A DNA stretch of 64,000 nucleotides from the NCBI GenBank assembly GCA_963742725.1, contig CAVUMX010000003.1:1302001-1366000 (forward strand), read 5' to 3'. The position numbers and the translations under genes were made by a program. Below the pieces are notes generated by a model. It ran no database searches and was not told the DNA's origin. It was given only the letters and a program-made list of their open reading frames with translations. Shown in pieces: positions 51,190 to 60,114 of this stretch. Within the stretch, counting starts at the first letter, position 1. The number at the start of each line of letters is the position of its first letter. This DNA comes from CAVVAL01 sp963742725. Its GTDB lineage: Bacteria; Actinomycetota; Actinomycetes; Mycobacteriales; Cryptosporangiaceae.

Positions 51190-52329
51190 GTGACCACCCC
51201 AACCGCGACGCACCGGACGGGCGCCCCGAAGCCACGGCGTCGAGCCGGTGCGCTCGTCGCCCTGGCGCTCGTCGTCGCGCTGGTGCTGCCGCTGGGGTAC
51301 CTGTTCGACCGCGCGTGGACAGCCTCCGACGAGGCGACGGACTTCGTCGCCACCGAGCGGAACGGCATCGAGTACGCCGACAAGCTCAGCGCGTTGCTCG
51401 CCCGCCTCGCGGCGGCGCAGGTCGATGCCGTCCGGGGCACGAGCGTCAACGCCACGGCGGTGCGGGACGCCGTCCAGGCCGTGGACGAGCTGGACCGCGA
51501 GGGCACCGACCCGCTCGGCATCAGGGAACGCTGGGGTCCGCTACCGGGCCAGATCGAGACCGCGCTCAAGCACAAGGGCAAGGGCCAGCCGGCGCAGCGC
51601 GCGTACGCCGGGCCCATCGGCCTCACCCACGGGCTCCTCCGCGAGATCGGCGAGACGGCGAGGGTCCTCAAGGACCCCGAACTCGACGGGTACCACCTGG
51701 CCGACGCCGCGCTGCTGCGCATCCCGGACGTCCTCCTCGACACCGCCCACGTCGGCGCCCTCGCTCACGGCGCGACCGCCGCGCCGAACAGTCGGGTGTC
51801 CGGACGGAACCCGCAGATCGCCGTCGTGCAGGACCGCGTCGCCCGCTCGGCGGAGGCGATCAGCCTCGGCCTGCGCGCCGGCTCGGAGGCCGCCGGCAGC
51901 GACTCGCTCGGCGCCGCCGTCCTCAAGCCGCTGGACGAGTTCGTCGCCGCCGTGGACGGCCTGGTCAAGGCATCGACGGGGCTGTCCACCAACAGCAAGA
52001 ACGCGAAGACCGAGGTCGACACCGCCACCGGCGAGGTCAGCACGACGGCGCTCGCGCTCGGGGCGGCCGTCCTCGACGAGTTCGACGACCTGCTCGAACG
52101 ACGCGCGGGCGACATCGCGTCCCAGCGGCGAAGCGCCGCCCTCGCGCTCGTCATCGCACTGCTGGCTCTGGTCGCGATGCCGATCCTGGTGCTGCGTAGC
52201 CGGGCGATCCGCCGCGTCCGGTCCGGACCGCCGCCCGCCGCGGACGTGGTCGACGCCCGGGACCTGATCAGGCAGGAACCCGTCCTCGCCGGCGCCACGT
52301 TGGCCGCGCCACGGCGGTCCCAGGGATGA
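51190..52329 (+). CDS. Two-pass membrane protein with large extracytoplasmic domain, first gene of the conservon operon
   Basis: 379 residues from GTG 51190 with AAGGAGG upstream. Membrane segments at ~19-40 ('GALVALALVVALVLPLGYLF') and ~318-340 ('LALVIALLALVAMPILVL') enclose an Ala/Leu/Asp-rich helical domain of ~275 residues, which resembles the helical NIT-type sensor of the following kinase. The cytoplasmic tail is short and without known domains. It overlaps cvnA by four bases (ATGA). A co-sensor for the conservon is a reasonable guess. Confidence 0.6.
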   Translation: MTTPTATHRTGAPKPRRRAGALVALALVVALVLPLGYLFDRAWTASDEATDFVATERNGIEYADKLSALLARLAAAQVDAVRGTSVNATAVRDAVQAVDELDREGTDPLGIRERWGPLPGQIETALKHKGKGQPAQRAYAGPIGLTHGLLREIGETARVLKDPELDGYHLADAALLRIPDVLLDTAHVGALAHGATAAPNSRVSGRNPQIAVVQDRVARSAEAISLGLRAGSEAAGSDSLGAAVLKPLDEFVAAVDGLVKASTGLSTNSKNAKTEVDTATGEVSTTALALGAAVLDEFDDLLERRAGDIASQRRSAALALVIALLALVAMPILVLRSRAIRRVRSGPPPAADVVDARDLIRQEPVLAGATLAAPRRSQG

Positions 52330-55170
52330 TCCTCGGCAGGCTCCGCGTCCGGGGCAAACTCAACTTCCTGCTCGCGCTGCCGCTGGCCGCGGTCGTGCTG
52401 GTTGCGGTGCCGTTCGTCGCCGTCCAGGCGGAGGACGCGCGGTCCGCCAACGCCACGGCCGACGCCGCCCGCAACGCCCGCCAGCTCGGCGGGCTCGTGT
52501 GGGAACTCCAGCGCGAACGGCTCCTCACCGCCGGCTTCATCACGTCTCCGACGGACGACGGCGTCGCGCTGCGGCTCCAGCAGCAGACCGTCGTCGACTC
52601 CGTCGAGGACATCGGCGCCTCGCTCGGGTCCGACGCGTCCGACGAGATGGTCGAGGCGCTGGCCCGGGTGGAGTCGCTCGGTAATTTGCGTGCCGGCGCG
52701 CTGGAACGGGGCGTTTCGCTGGAGAGCGTGGCCCGCACGTACCACGCGATCATCGGCGCCGTGGTCGACGCGCTCCGGCTCGCCGTTCAGCGCACCAGCG
52801 ACGCGGAAGGCACCCGGCAGCTCACCGCGATCGACGCGCTCCTGCGCGCCAACGAGGAGAACGCGCTGCGCGGCATGGCGCTGATCGCCGCCGCCACCAA
52901 ACCGCAGGTCGGACTCCGCATCCTGGAGGACGCGTCGGCGCAGGCGCAGATGTTCACCGTGCGGTTCGTCCAGCAGTCCGACGTGGAGCAGGCGCGACTC
53001 GTCGTCCTCGTCGACCAGGGCGAGGCCGCGCGCCGTGTCGAGGCCATGGTGGACGACCTCGACACCTCACCCACGGCGAAGCCGAAGCTCGAACTTGTCG
53101 CCGGCGCGCTCGCGGCCGTCGAAGCGCAGTCCACGCTGCGCCGCCTCGTCCAGGACCGGGTGACCCGCGAGATCGCCGACACCGCCGCCAAGCGTGCCGC
53201 CGAGGCCGAAGGCGCCGCCTGGACCGTCGGACTCGGTACGGCGCTCCTGTTCCTGCTGGTCATGACCCTCGCCGTGGTCGTCAGCCGGTCCATCTCCCAG
53301 CCGCTGCAACGGCTCACCGTGGCCGCCACGACCGTCGCCGACGTCGCCCGCACCGAACTGCTGCGCGTCGCCGACGTCGAGCACGCCGACGAGCAGCCAC
53401 CACGCGTCGCGGCCATCGACGTCTCCTCCGGCGACGAGGTGGGGGAGCTGGCGACCGCGTTCAACCGGGTCCAGACCACCGCCGCGATGCTGCTCGAACG
53501 CCAGCTCGTCACGCGCCGCAACGTCAGCCTGATCTTCGCCAACGTCGCCCAGCGCACCCAGAACCTCGTCGGCCGCCAGCTCGTCGTCATCGACGAACTC
53601 GAACGGGACGAGCAGAACACGGCGCTGCTCACCAAGCTGTACCGGCTCGACCACCTCTCCACCCGCCTGCGCCGCAACGCCAAGAACCTGCTCGTCGTCG
53701 CCGGTGCCCGTGACCAGAACGCCCTCGCCACCCCGATGCCGCTGGCCACGGCGCTGCGGTCCGCCCTCGCCGAGATCGAGGACTACCAGCGCGTCCGCAT
53801 CGGACCGATTCCCGAGGCCACCGTGGCGCCGCGCCTCGGATCCGACCTCGTGCTCGTCCTGGCCGAGCTCGTCGAGAACGCCACCGCCTTCTCGCCGCCC
53901 GGGTCGGCGGTCGAGGTCCGCGCGACCGTCAGCGACGAGGACGGCTGCACCGTGACCGTCGTCGACCACGGCATCGGCATGACGCCGCAACGCCTCGCCG
54001 ACGAGAACGGCCGCATCGTCGAGCGCGAACGCCTCGACATCGCGCCGACCAGCGTCCTCGGACTGTTCGTCGTCGGCCGCCTCAGCCGGCGCCACGGGCT
54101 CGCCGTCGAACTGTCCGAGACCAAGGGCGGCGGCGTCACCGCGGCCCTGACGATCCCGGCGTCGCTCGTCACCGCCGCCACCGCGCTGCCCGGCACCCTC
54201 CCGGCGCCCGCACCTGTCACCGGCGGGCGGCGGCAGCCCCTCGTGCCCGCGCAGCCGCTGGTCATTCCCGAGGCCACCTCGGACGGAACGTTCTCCTGGT
54301 TCACCCATACCGAGGATGACGAGGACGAGCCGGCGGCGGCACCCAGCCAGCCGCGCGCGCTGCCCCCGGCCCTGCCGGCCGGTCCGCCGCCTGCCGCCCG
54401 GCCCGCTGCCCCGGCTGCCTCCGCGCCGCCGCCCGTCGACCGGCCGGCCGCGACCGCACCGGCGGCTGATGCCCGGCCGGCTCTGCAACGGCCGCTGCCG
54501 CCGCCGCTGCCCGCGCAGGCGTCCGAGATCGCCGCCCGCAACGGGCTCATCCGGCGGGTGCCCGGCGCGCAGCTCCAGGCCGGACTCGCGAACCACCCCG
54601 ACCCGACGCCGCCCGGCGCGCAGGCGCGCACCTCGCCGGAGCACGACGCGGCGACCGCCCGCGACGCGTTCGACGCCTACCAGTCGGGGATCGCGCGGGC
54701 CACCGAACCCCGCGCCCCGGAACTCCGTGCTGTCGATTCCCGTGTCACAGATTCCCGTGTCGCAGATTCCCCGGCCGTCGATCCACGCGCCGCCGATTCC
54801 CGCGCGGTTCCCAGGGCGCTAGGGCGCGCCCGGCCGGTGTCACCGGCACCGCCACCCGTCTCGCCCGCGCCACCGTCCGTCCCGGCGCCACCGTCCGGTC
54901 CCGGCGCCACCGTCCGTCCCGGCACCAGCAGCGGTCGGTGCCGCGAGCGCGCCGGCCGGGGGAGGGACCCCACGATCCGGCCTGGCCCGGCGGGTGCCCG
55001 GCGCTCACCTCGCCGCGACCCTGCGGCGCGACGAGGTGACCCGCTCCGAGCCCGCGAAGTCCACGCGCGACACTGGTCCCGTGCCAGAGCGCAATCCCGA
55101 ACTCGACCGTGCCGTGTTCGACGCGTACGCGGCCGGACTGGCCCGTGCCGACGCGGAGACCAGCCCTTGA
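52326..55170 (+). pseudogene. cvnA: CvnA-type sensor kinase gene with a +1 frameshift near its end
   Basis: The N-terminal ~860 residues are intact: membrane segments at ~15-36 and ~300-322, a nitrate/nitrite-sensing-like helical domain between, HAMP-like linker, 'LDHLSTRLRRNAKNLLVVAG' and an HATPase domain with 'LVLAELVENATAFSPPG' and 'VVDHGIGM'. A Pro/Ala-rich tail follows. In the 18-base repeats at 54873-54927 the middle unit has 19 bases. As sequenced, the frame runs on to 55202 with an Arg-rich nonsense tail overlapping cvnB. Removing one G restores 'GLARRVPGAHL...DRAVFDAYAAGLARADAETSP' and a stop at 55170. The kinase core may still function, or this may be a sequencing error. Confidence 0.8.
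54873..54927 (+). repeat. 18-base tandem repeat with an extra G, site of the cvnA frameshift
   Basis: Units: CCGTCCGTCCCGGCGCCA (54873-54890), the same with GG for G (19 bases, 54891-54909), and CCGTCCGTCCCGGCACCA (54910-54927). The second unit's additional G (54897 or 54898) moves the downstream reading from the frame ending at 55170 into the one ending at 55202. Confidence 0.9.
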
Positions 55171-55198
55171 ACCGGGAACCGAAGAAGGAGATCCACCC

Positions 55199-55636
55199 AT
55201 GAGCACGTCGTCCGTACCAGGAGTAAGCGCCGACGCGCAGAGCTTCAACTGGCTGGTGAGCCGATTCGCCGAGGAAACGGCGGGGATCATCGGCGCGATC
55301 GCGGTGTCGTCCGACGGGCTGCTGATCGCGTCCTCGCCCGCGCTGCAACGCGCCAGCGCTGACCGGTTGGCGGCGATCAGCTCGGCGATGCTGAGCCTGG
55401 CGATGGGCGCGTCCGAGTGCCATCCGCTGGGGCAGCCGGACAAGGTCGTCATCGAGATGACCGACGGCTACCTGCTGGTCTGCACGATCAGCATCGGCTG
55501 CTCGCTCGGTGTGCTCGCGTACAAGCACGCGAGCCTGGGCACGATCGCGTACGAGATGGCGCTGTTCGCCAACCGTGCCAGCACCGTGCTCTCGCCGATG
55601 CTGATCCAGGAGTTGCAACACACCCTCAGGCACTGA
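55199..55636 (+). CDS. cvnB: Roadblock/LC7-domain protein CvnB
   Basis: 145 residues from the ATG at 55199 with AAGGAG eight bases upstream. 'FNWLVSRFAEETAGIIGAIAVSSDGLLIASSPALQRASADRLAAISSAM' and 'VVIEMTDGYLLVCTISIGCSLGVLAYKHASLGTIAYEMALF' are typical of the conservon roadblock proteins related to MglB, which act on the small GTPase. It is the second core gene of the conservon. Confidence 0.94.
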   Translation: MSTSSVPGVSADAQSFNWLVSRFAEETAGIIGAIAVSSDGLLIASSPALQRASADRLAAISSAMLSLAMGASECHPLGQPDKVVIEMTDGYLLVCTISIGCSLGVLAYKHASLGTIAYEMALFANRASTVLSPMLIQELQHTLRH

Positions 55637-55640
55637 CCGC

Positions 55641-56063
55641 ATGACCGACGACACCTCCCCGGACGGGAGATCCGTCCGCCCGTACCTGGACCGGCCGCCC
55701 GTGCCGGCCCAGAGCGGGGATCCGACCGTGTCACCGCTGCGGCCGTACCTGCTGACGTCCGGGCGCGCGGAGCCGGTCGACGACTCTCTGGAGATCGAGG
55801 CGCAGGTCCTGACCAGCCAGCTCAACTCGGCGCTCCAGGGCGGACTCGCGTTCGAGCACCAGGACATCGTCACGCTCTGCGCCACGCCGGTGTCCGTCGC
55901 GGAGGTCGCGGCGAAGCTCCGGCTCCACATCGGTGTGGCACGGGTCCTCGTCGCGGACCTGGCCGCCGCGGGCTATCTCGTGGTCCGGCGACCAGCCACC
56001 GGGCTCCCCGACGACGTCGAAATGATCGAGAAGGTGATCCGTGGACTCCAAGACATTCGTTGA
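55641..56063 (+). CDS. cvnC: DUF742 protein CvnC
   Basis: 140 residues. The N-terminal half has the arginine/proline blocks 'VRPYLDRPPV' and 'LRPYLLTSGRAEP'. The DUF742 core 'LEIEAQVLTS' ... 'LAFEHQDIVTLCATPVSVAEVAAKLRLHIGVARVLVADLAAAGYLVVRRP' is a winged-helix-like fold. It lies four bases after cvnB and overlaps cvnD by 23 bases. Confidence 0.94.
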   Translation: MTDDTSPDGRSVRPYLDRPPVPAQSGDPTVSPLRPYLLTSGRAEPVDDSLEIEAQVLTSQLNSALQGGLAFEHQDIVTLCATPVSVAEVAAKLRLHIGVARVLVADLAAAGYLVVRRPATGLPDDVEMIEKVIRGLQDIR

Positions 56064-56652
56064 CCCGTCCGACGCGACGCGGCCGCCGACACCGGTCAAG
56101 CTCGTCATCGCCGGCGGGTTCGGCGTCGGCAAGACCACGGCGGTCTCGGCGATCTCGGAGATCACGCCGCTGAGTACCGAGGCCGCGATCACGTCCGTCT
56201 CCGCCCAGATCGACCGCACCGGCGACGTCCCGGCGAAGACGACCACCACGGTCGCGCTGGACTTCGGCTGCATCACGATCGACCGCGACATCAAGCTGTA
56301 CCTGTTCGGCACGCCCGGCCAGGACCGGTTCGGCTTCATGTGGCGGGACATCTCGCGGGGCGCGCTGGGGGCGCTCGTCATCGTCGACACGCGACGGATC
56401 GACGACTGCTACCCGGCCGTCGACTACTTCGAGCAGGAGGGGCTGCCGCTCGTGGTCGCCGTCAACTGCTTCGACGGGAACCTCGTGCACGATCTCGACG
56501 ACGTCCGCTGGGCGCTCGCGATCAACAACGACACGCCGCTGATCACGTTCGACGCCCGCGACAAGCTGTCCGTCCGGGACGCGCTCCTGGCCGTGCTGCG
56601 CCGCAGCCGCGACCGCGCGATGGAACGGATGCTCAACAAGTACCGCGTGTGA
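56041..56652 (+). CDS. cvnD: Small GTPase CvnD
   Basis: 203 residues from GTG 56041. The P-loop is 'VIAGGFGVGKTTAVSAIS', switch II region 'LFGTPGQDRFGFMWRDISRGALGALVIVD', and the base-recognition motif is 'VVAVNCFD' in place of N-K-x-D, as usual for this family. In streptomycete conservons the GTPase works with the other three proteins at the membrane to relay signals affecting development or antibiotic production. Confidence 0.94.
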   Translation: MDSKTFVDPSDATRPPTPVKLVIAGGFGVGKTTAVSAISEITPLSTEAAITSVSAQIDRTGDVPAKTTTTVALDFGCITIDRDIKLYLFGTPGQDRFGFMWRDISRGALGALVIVDTRRIDDCYPAVDYFEQEGLPLVVAVNCFDGNLVHDLDDVRWALAINNDTPLITFDARDKLSVRDALLAVLRRSRDRAMERMLNKYRV

Positions 56653-56658
56653 CCGACG

Positions 56659-57582
56659 ATGCCCATCACCCCGCCGGTCGTCTACCGCAGCGGTCTCACC
56701 GACAGCAGCCGGTGGGAGCGGTTTCCGTTCCGGGCCGGCGACATCGTCATCAGTACGCCGCCGAAATGCGGCACGACGTGGACGCAGATGATCTGCGCGT
56801 TGCTGATCTTCCAGAATGCGGAGCTACCCGCCGCGCTGACCACGTTGTCGCCGTGGTTGGACATGCGGCTCCGTCCCCTCGACGACGTCCTGCGGATATA
56901 CGGCGCACAGACACATCGCCGTTTCATCAAGACCCACACCCCGCTGGACGGGCTGCCATCCGTCGAGGGCGTCTCGTACGTGGCGGTCGGCCGTGACCCG
57001 CTCGATGCCGCGGTGTCGCTGGACCACCATCACGCGAACATGGATCGCGACGTCCTCAAGTCCCTACTGGCGCAGGTCCCCGGTAGCGAGACACCGGCCG
57101 AGCCGAGCGCCGCGGCGCAGCCGGAAGATCAACGTGGGCGTGTGTTGCAGTGGATCCGTGACGAGCGGCCCGCGGCCGAGTACCTGGGCTCGCTGCGGGG
57201 CATGGTGTGGCATCTCCGCGGCGCCTGGGAGCGCCGGAATGATCCAGCGGTCATTCTCGTGCATCACCGTGATCTGTCACGGGATCTGGAAGGTCAGATG
57301 CGACACCTGGCCGAACGCCTCGGTATCGGCGTCGCGGAGGAACGATGGCCCGCGCTCGTGCAGGCGGCGACGTTCGACCGGATGCGGGCCCGGGCGGCCG
57401 AGCTCGTTCCCGATGAGCGGCTCGGCCTGTTCACCGACGTCCGGAGCTTCTTCCGCTCCGGTGCGTCCGGACAGTGGGCGACCATCCTCACCGAGGATGA
57501 CCTTCACGGCTATGACGAACTGCTCCGGTCGCTGGCGCCCCCGGAGCTGACGGCGTGGCTACGAGGCGGGCAGGCCGGCTGA
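56659..57582 (+). CDS. Sulfotransferase-family protein
   Basis: 307 residues. The 5'-phosphosulfate loop is 'VISTPPKCGTTWTQM' (residues ~30-44). 'FIKTHTPLDGLP' carries the catalytic His region, 'YVAVGRDPLDAAVSLDHH' is the 3'-phosphate motif with Arg and Ser, and 'FFRSGASGQWATIL' corresponds to the C-terminal RxGxxGxW element. It should transfer sulfate from PAPS to a hydroxyl or amine acceptor; the acceptor is unknown. It starts six bases after cvnD, so it is probably part of the conservon transcript. Confidence 0.9.
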   Translation: MPITPPVVYRSGLTDSSRWERFPFRAGDIVISTPPKCGTTWTQMICALLIFQNAELPAALTTLSPWLDMRLRPLDDVLRIYGAQTHRRFIKTHTPLDGLPSVEGVSYVAVGRDPLDAAVSLDHHHANMDRDVLKSLLAQVPGSETPAEPSAAAQPEDQRGRVLQWIRDERPAAEYLGSLRGMVWHLRGAWERRNDPAVILVHHRDLSRDLEGQMRHLAERLGIGVAEERWPALVQAATFDRMRARAAELVPDERLGLFTDVRSFFRSGASGQWATILTEDDLHGYDELLRSLAPPELTAWLRGGQAG

Positions 57583-57583
57583 C

Positions 57584-59533
57584 CTACTCCGTCTCGTCGT
57601 CGATCAGGCCGTAGGGGGGTTGGTCCGGGCGGCGGCTGAACCGGACGATCACGTCCGGGTCCGCCTCCGGCGGCGGCGCGTTGTCGGCGACGATCACCTG
57701 CGCGCCCGCGCCGGGCCCGGCGAGCCACGCCTGCACGTGCCGGTAGATGTCCACGATGGTGGCCGCGTCGATGAACTCGGTCCCGAGGTTCTTCTGGGGG
57801 CTGTCGAGCAGCAGGAACCCGGGGTGCGAGGAGCCCGTCTCCCAGGCGACCTCGAAGACGGCGAGCTGCCATGCCAGGGAGATCAGGGTCCGCCCGCCGG
57901 ACGAGGCCGAGGTGTACGGGTTGTCCCGGACGAACGGGGTGAGGTCGTCGTCCAGGTAGGCGCCCGTCAGCTTCGGGTACCGCCAGGCCGCGAGGATGTC
58001 GCGGTACCGGCCGCTGACCCGGCGGACCACGGCGGCGCGGTCGAGCTGGGTCCGCGTCCGGCTGGCGTCGACGAGGTCCGCCCGCAGGGCCGCGACCGAC
58101 GCTTCCAGATGCGTGATGTCGCCGGCGCGGCGTTCCAGCGCGGCCGTCAGCTGGAGGCCGATCGTCGCGCGTTGCAGGGTCGCGGCGGCGTCCTCGCGGC
58201 GGCGCGCCAGGGCGTCCCGCTCGGTGAGGTACGGCGTCACGGCCGGCCCGCAGGCCGTGTCGACCTCGGCGGCGGCGCGCGCCTCGGCCGCCGTGGCGCG
58301 TTCGGTCCGGGTCCGCAGGGCGGGCAGCGTCCGCTCCAGTTCCTCGATGTACCCGGTCAGCTCGGTGAGCCGGGCCTTCGCCGCCCGCAGCTCGCCGCCG
58401 ACGTCGACCTGCTCCTCGGTGCCGGGCGCCGTGCTCTGGCACAGCGTGCACCGGCCCTCGGAGATCGTCGCCGGACGGCTGAGCGGCGTGAGGCAGGCCG
58501 GGCACGTCGTCACGTGCAACGGATCGACGAGCCGGTGCGCCTCGGCGAGCATCGTCAGGCCGGTGACGTCCTGGGCGTACTGGGCGCGCAGCGGCACCAT
58601 CCGTTGCAGCTGCGTCTCGCAATCGCGTTGCCGGGCGGCGGCGCGCCGGGCCTCCAGGGCCGCGGTTCGGTGACGCTCGCGCAGTTCGGCGGCGAACCCG
58701 GTGGTCCCGCGGGCCTGCGCGTCGACGCCGGCGAGCGCGCGTTCGGTCGCCGCGAGTTCGGCCTTGGCGCGCTGCTGGTCGGCGTCCAGGTCGGCGCGGT
58801 CGCCGAGGTGCTGTTCCAGTACCACCTGCTCGGCGACGGCGTGCGCGGTGCGCGCGGCGTCCAGGTCGAGTTCGGCCGCCCGTAACGCGCGTCCCAGCTC
58901 GACCGACCGGTCGTCGTGCACGTCGAACACCACGTCGAAGACCTGCCGCAGCTTGAGGTTCTTCAGCGGCGTGTCTTCCAGCAGGAGGTTCCGGTCGTCC
59001 AGGCGGCCGTTCGGCAGGAAGCAGAGCCACATCAGGCTGCGGAAGCTCAGCGGGTCGGTGCCGGCCAGCGGGGACGCGGCTCCGCGCAGCTGCACGCCCT
59101 GGAGCTTGCAGTGCGCCAGCAGCAGGCTGGACAGGCTGTCCGGGTGGTGGGCGGGCCGCAGCGGACGCCGCTGGACCGGTCCGCCCTCCTCGTCCATCCG
59201 GCCGGCCCGGACGGACGCGAACGTGGACGGCGTCCCGACGGCCCGCTCGATGAGGTGCGGGCGGCCCGACAGCTCGACCTCGAGCGTCACGGCCCTGACC
59301 TTCGGCGTGATCTCGGGGTGCTGCGGGTGGCGCGAGGCGCCCAGGCAGTAGTCGACGAACTCCAGGATCGTCGTCTTGCCGGTGCTGAACGCGCCGGCGA
59401 TCACGGCGAGGGACCGTGGCGTGCCGTGCGGCGCGCGGAAGTCGATGTCGTAGCCGCGGTCCGGCCCGTGCAGGCGGAGCCGCCGGATCCGGATCCCGTG
59501 TGACGGCGTCATCGCGAGCGGAGCGTCGTTCAT
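57584..59533 (-). CDS. Rad50/SMC-like ATPase with zinc hook, ABC-3C-type
   Basis: 649 residues. Walker A 'GAFSTGKTT' (47-55), coiled coils on both sides of a four-Cys zinc element (C344-P-A-C347 and C362-T-L-C365), ABC signature region 'SSGGRTLISLAWQLA', and Walker B 'FLLLDSPQKNLG' with Asp577. The layout is that of Rad50-like ATPases used in bacterial conflict systems, not of RecN or SbcC. GGGGAG precedes the ATG. It is the last gene of a nuclease / middle component / ATPase operon and converges with the sulfotransferase, leaving one base between stops. Confidence 0.88.
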   Translation of the reverse strand: MNDAPLAMTPSHGIRIRRLRLHGPDRGYDIDFRAPHGTPRSLAVIAGAFSTGKTTILEFVDYCLGASRHPQHPEITPKVRAVTLEVELSGRPHLIERAVGTPSTFASVRAGRMDEEGGPVQRRPLRPAHHPDSLSSLLLAHCKLQGVQLRGAASPLAGTDPLSFRSLMWLCFLPNGRLDDRNLLLEDTPLKNLKLRQVFDVVFDVHDDRSVELGRALRAAELDLDAARTAHAVAEQVVLEQHLGDRADLDADQQRAKAELAATERALAGVDAQARGTTGFAAELRERHRTAALEARRAAARQRDCETQLQRMVPLRAQYAQDVTGLTMLAEAHRLVDPLHVTTCPACLTPLSRPATISEGRCTLCQSTAPGTEEQVDVGGELRAAKARLTELTGYIEELERTLPALRTRTERATAAEARAAAEVDTACGPAVTPYLTERDALARRREDAAATLQRATIGLQLTAALERRAGDITHLEASVAALRADLVDASRTRTQLDRAAVVRRVSGRYRDILAAWRYPKLTGAYLDDDLTPFVRDNPYTSASSGGRTLISLAWQLAVFEVAWETGSSHPGFLLLDSPQKNLGTEFIDAATIVDIYRHVQAWLAGPGAGAQVIVADNAPPPEADPDVIVRFSRRPDQPPYGLIDDETE

Positions 59534-59556
59534 CGTGTCCTCCCCAGGACCATCGG

Positions 59557-60114
59557 CTACACCGACGGGGTGGCTTCGCGTGGGCGATCCAGGTCAACGA
59601 GGTCGGCGGGGTCGAGCAGGCCCGGACCGGCGGCCGACCAGTCCCGGAACCTTCGCCGCAGTCGCAGGCCGCTGACGCGACGCAGCCGGGCCACGACCAT
59701 CGCGGCGGCCGCGCCGTATGCCTGGGCGTGCACGCTCGTGAACGCGGCGGCGACGTCCTGGCCGGACTCGGTGAGCCGGTAGCGGACCCGGCCGGCGGCG
59801 ACGCAGGCGACCAGTCCGGCGGCGACCAGGTACGCGAGGTCGGCCGGCAGGGCGAGCTGCCCGGCGATGAACCGCTGTGCCGGGCTGGCATAGCCCAGCG
59901 AGCGTGGGTCGGCGCCGTGGAACAGCAGGTCGGCGCGGTCGGGGTCGTCGGCGCGCCGGGCCAGGAGCAGGGGATGGGCGGCGAGGAAGTCGTAGGCGCC
60001 GAGCCGTTCCTCGTCCAGGCCGAGCGGGTGGGCGTCGCCGGCCGCGCGCAGCAGCAGGAGCAGGCGCGCCCGCCGGTACGCGGCGTCCGCCTCGACGGGC
60101 GGCGGGCCGGTCAT
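59557..60114 (-). CDS. ABC-3C middle-component-like protein
   Basis: 185 residues, all-alpha and Arg/Ala/Leu-rich, with a possible winged-helix segment 'RYRLTESGQDVAAAF'. The ATG at 60114 overlaps the nuclease stop (ATGA) and the ATPase follows after 23 bases. Size, position between nuclease and Rad50-like ATPase, and tight coupling match the middle component (MC) of ABC-three-component systems. The assignment rests on context more than on sequence. Confidence 0.65.
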   Translation of the reverse strand: MTGPPPVEADAAYRRARLLLLLRAAGDAHPLGLDEERLGAYDFLAAHPLLLARRADDPDRADLLFHGADPRSLGYASPAQRFIAGQLALPADLAYLVAAGLVACVAAGRVRYRLTESGQDVAAAFTSVHAQAYGAAAAMVVARLRRVSGLRLRRRFRDWSAAGPGLLDPADLVDLDRPREATPSV

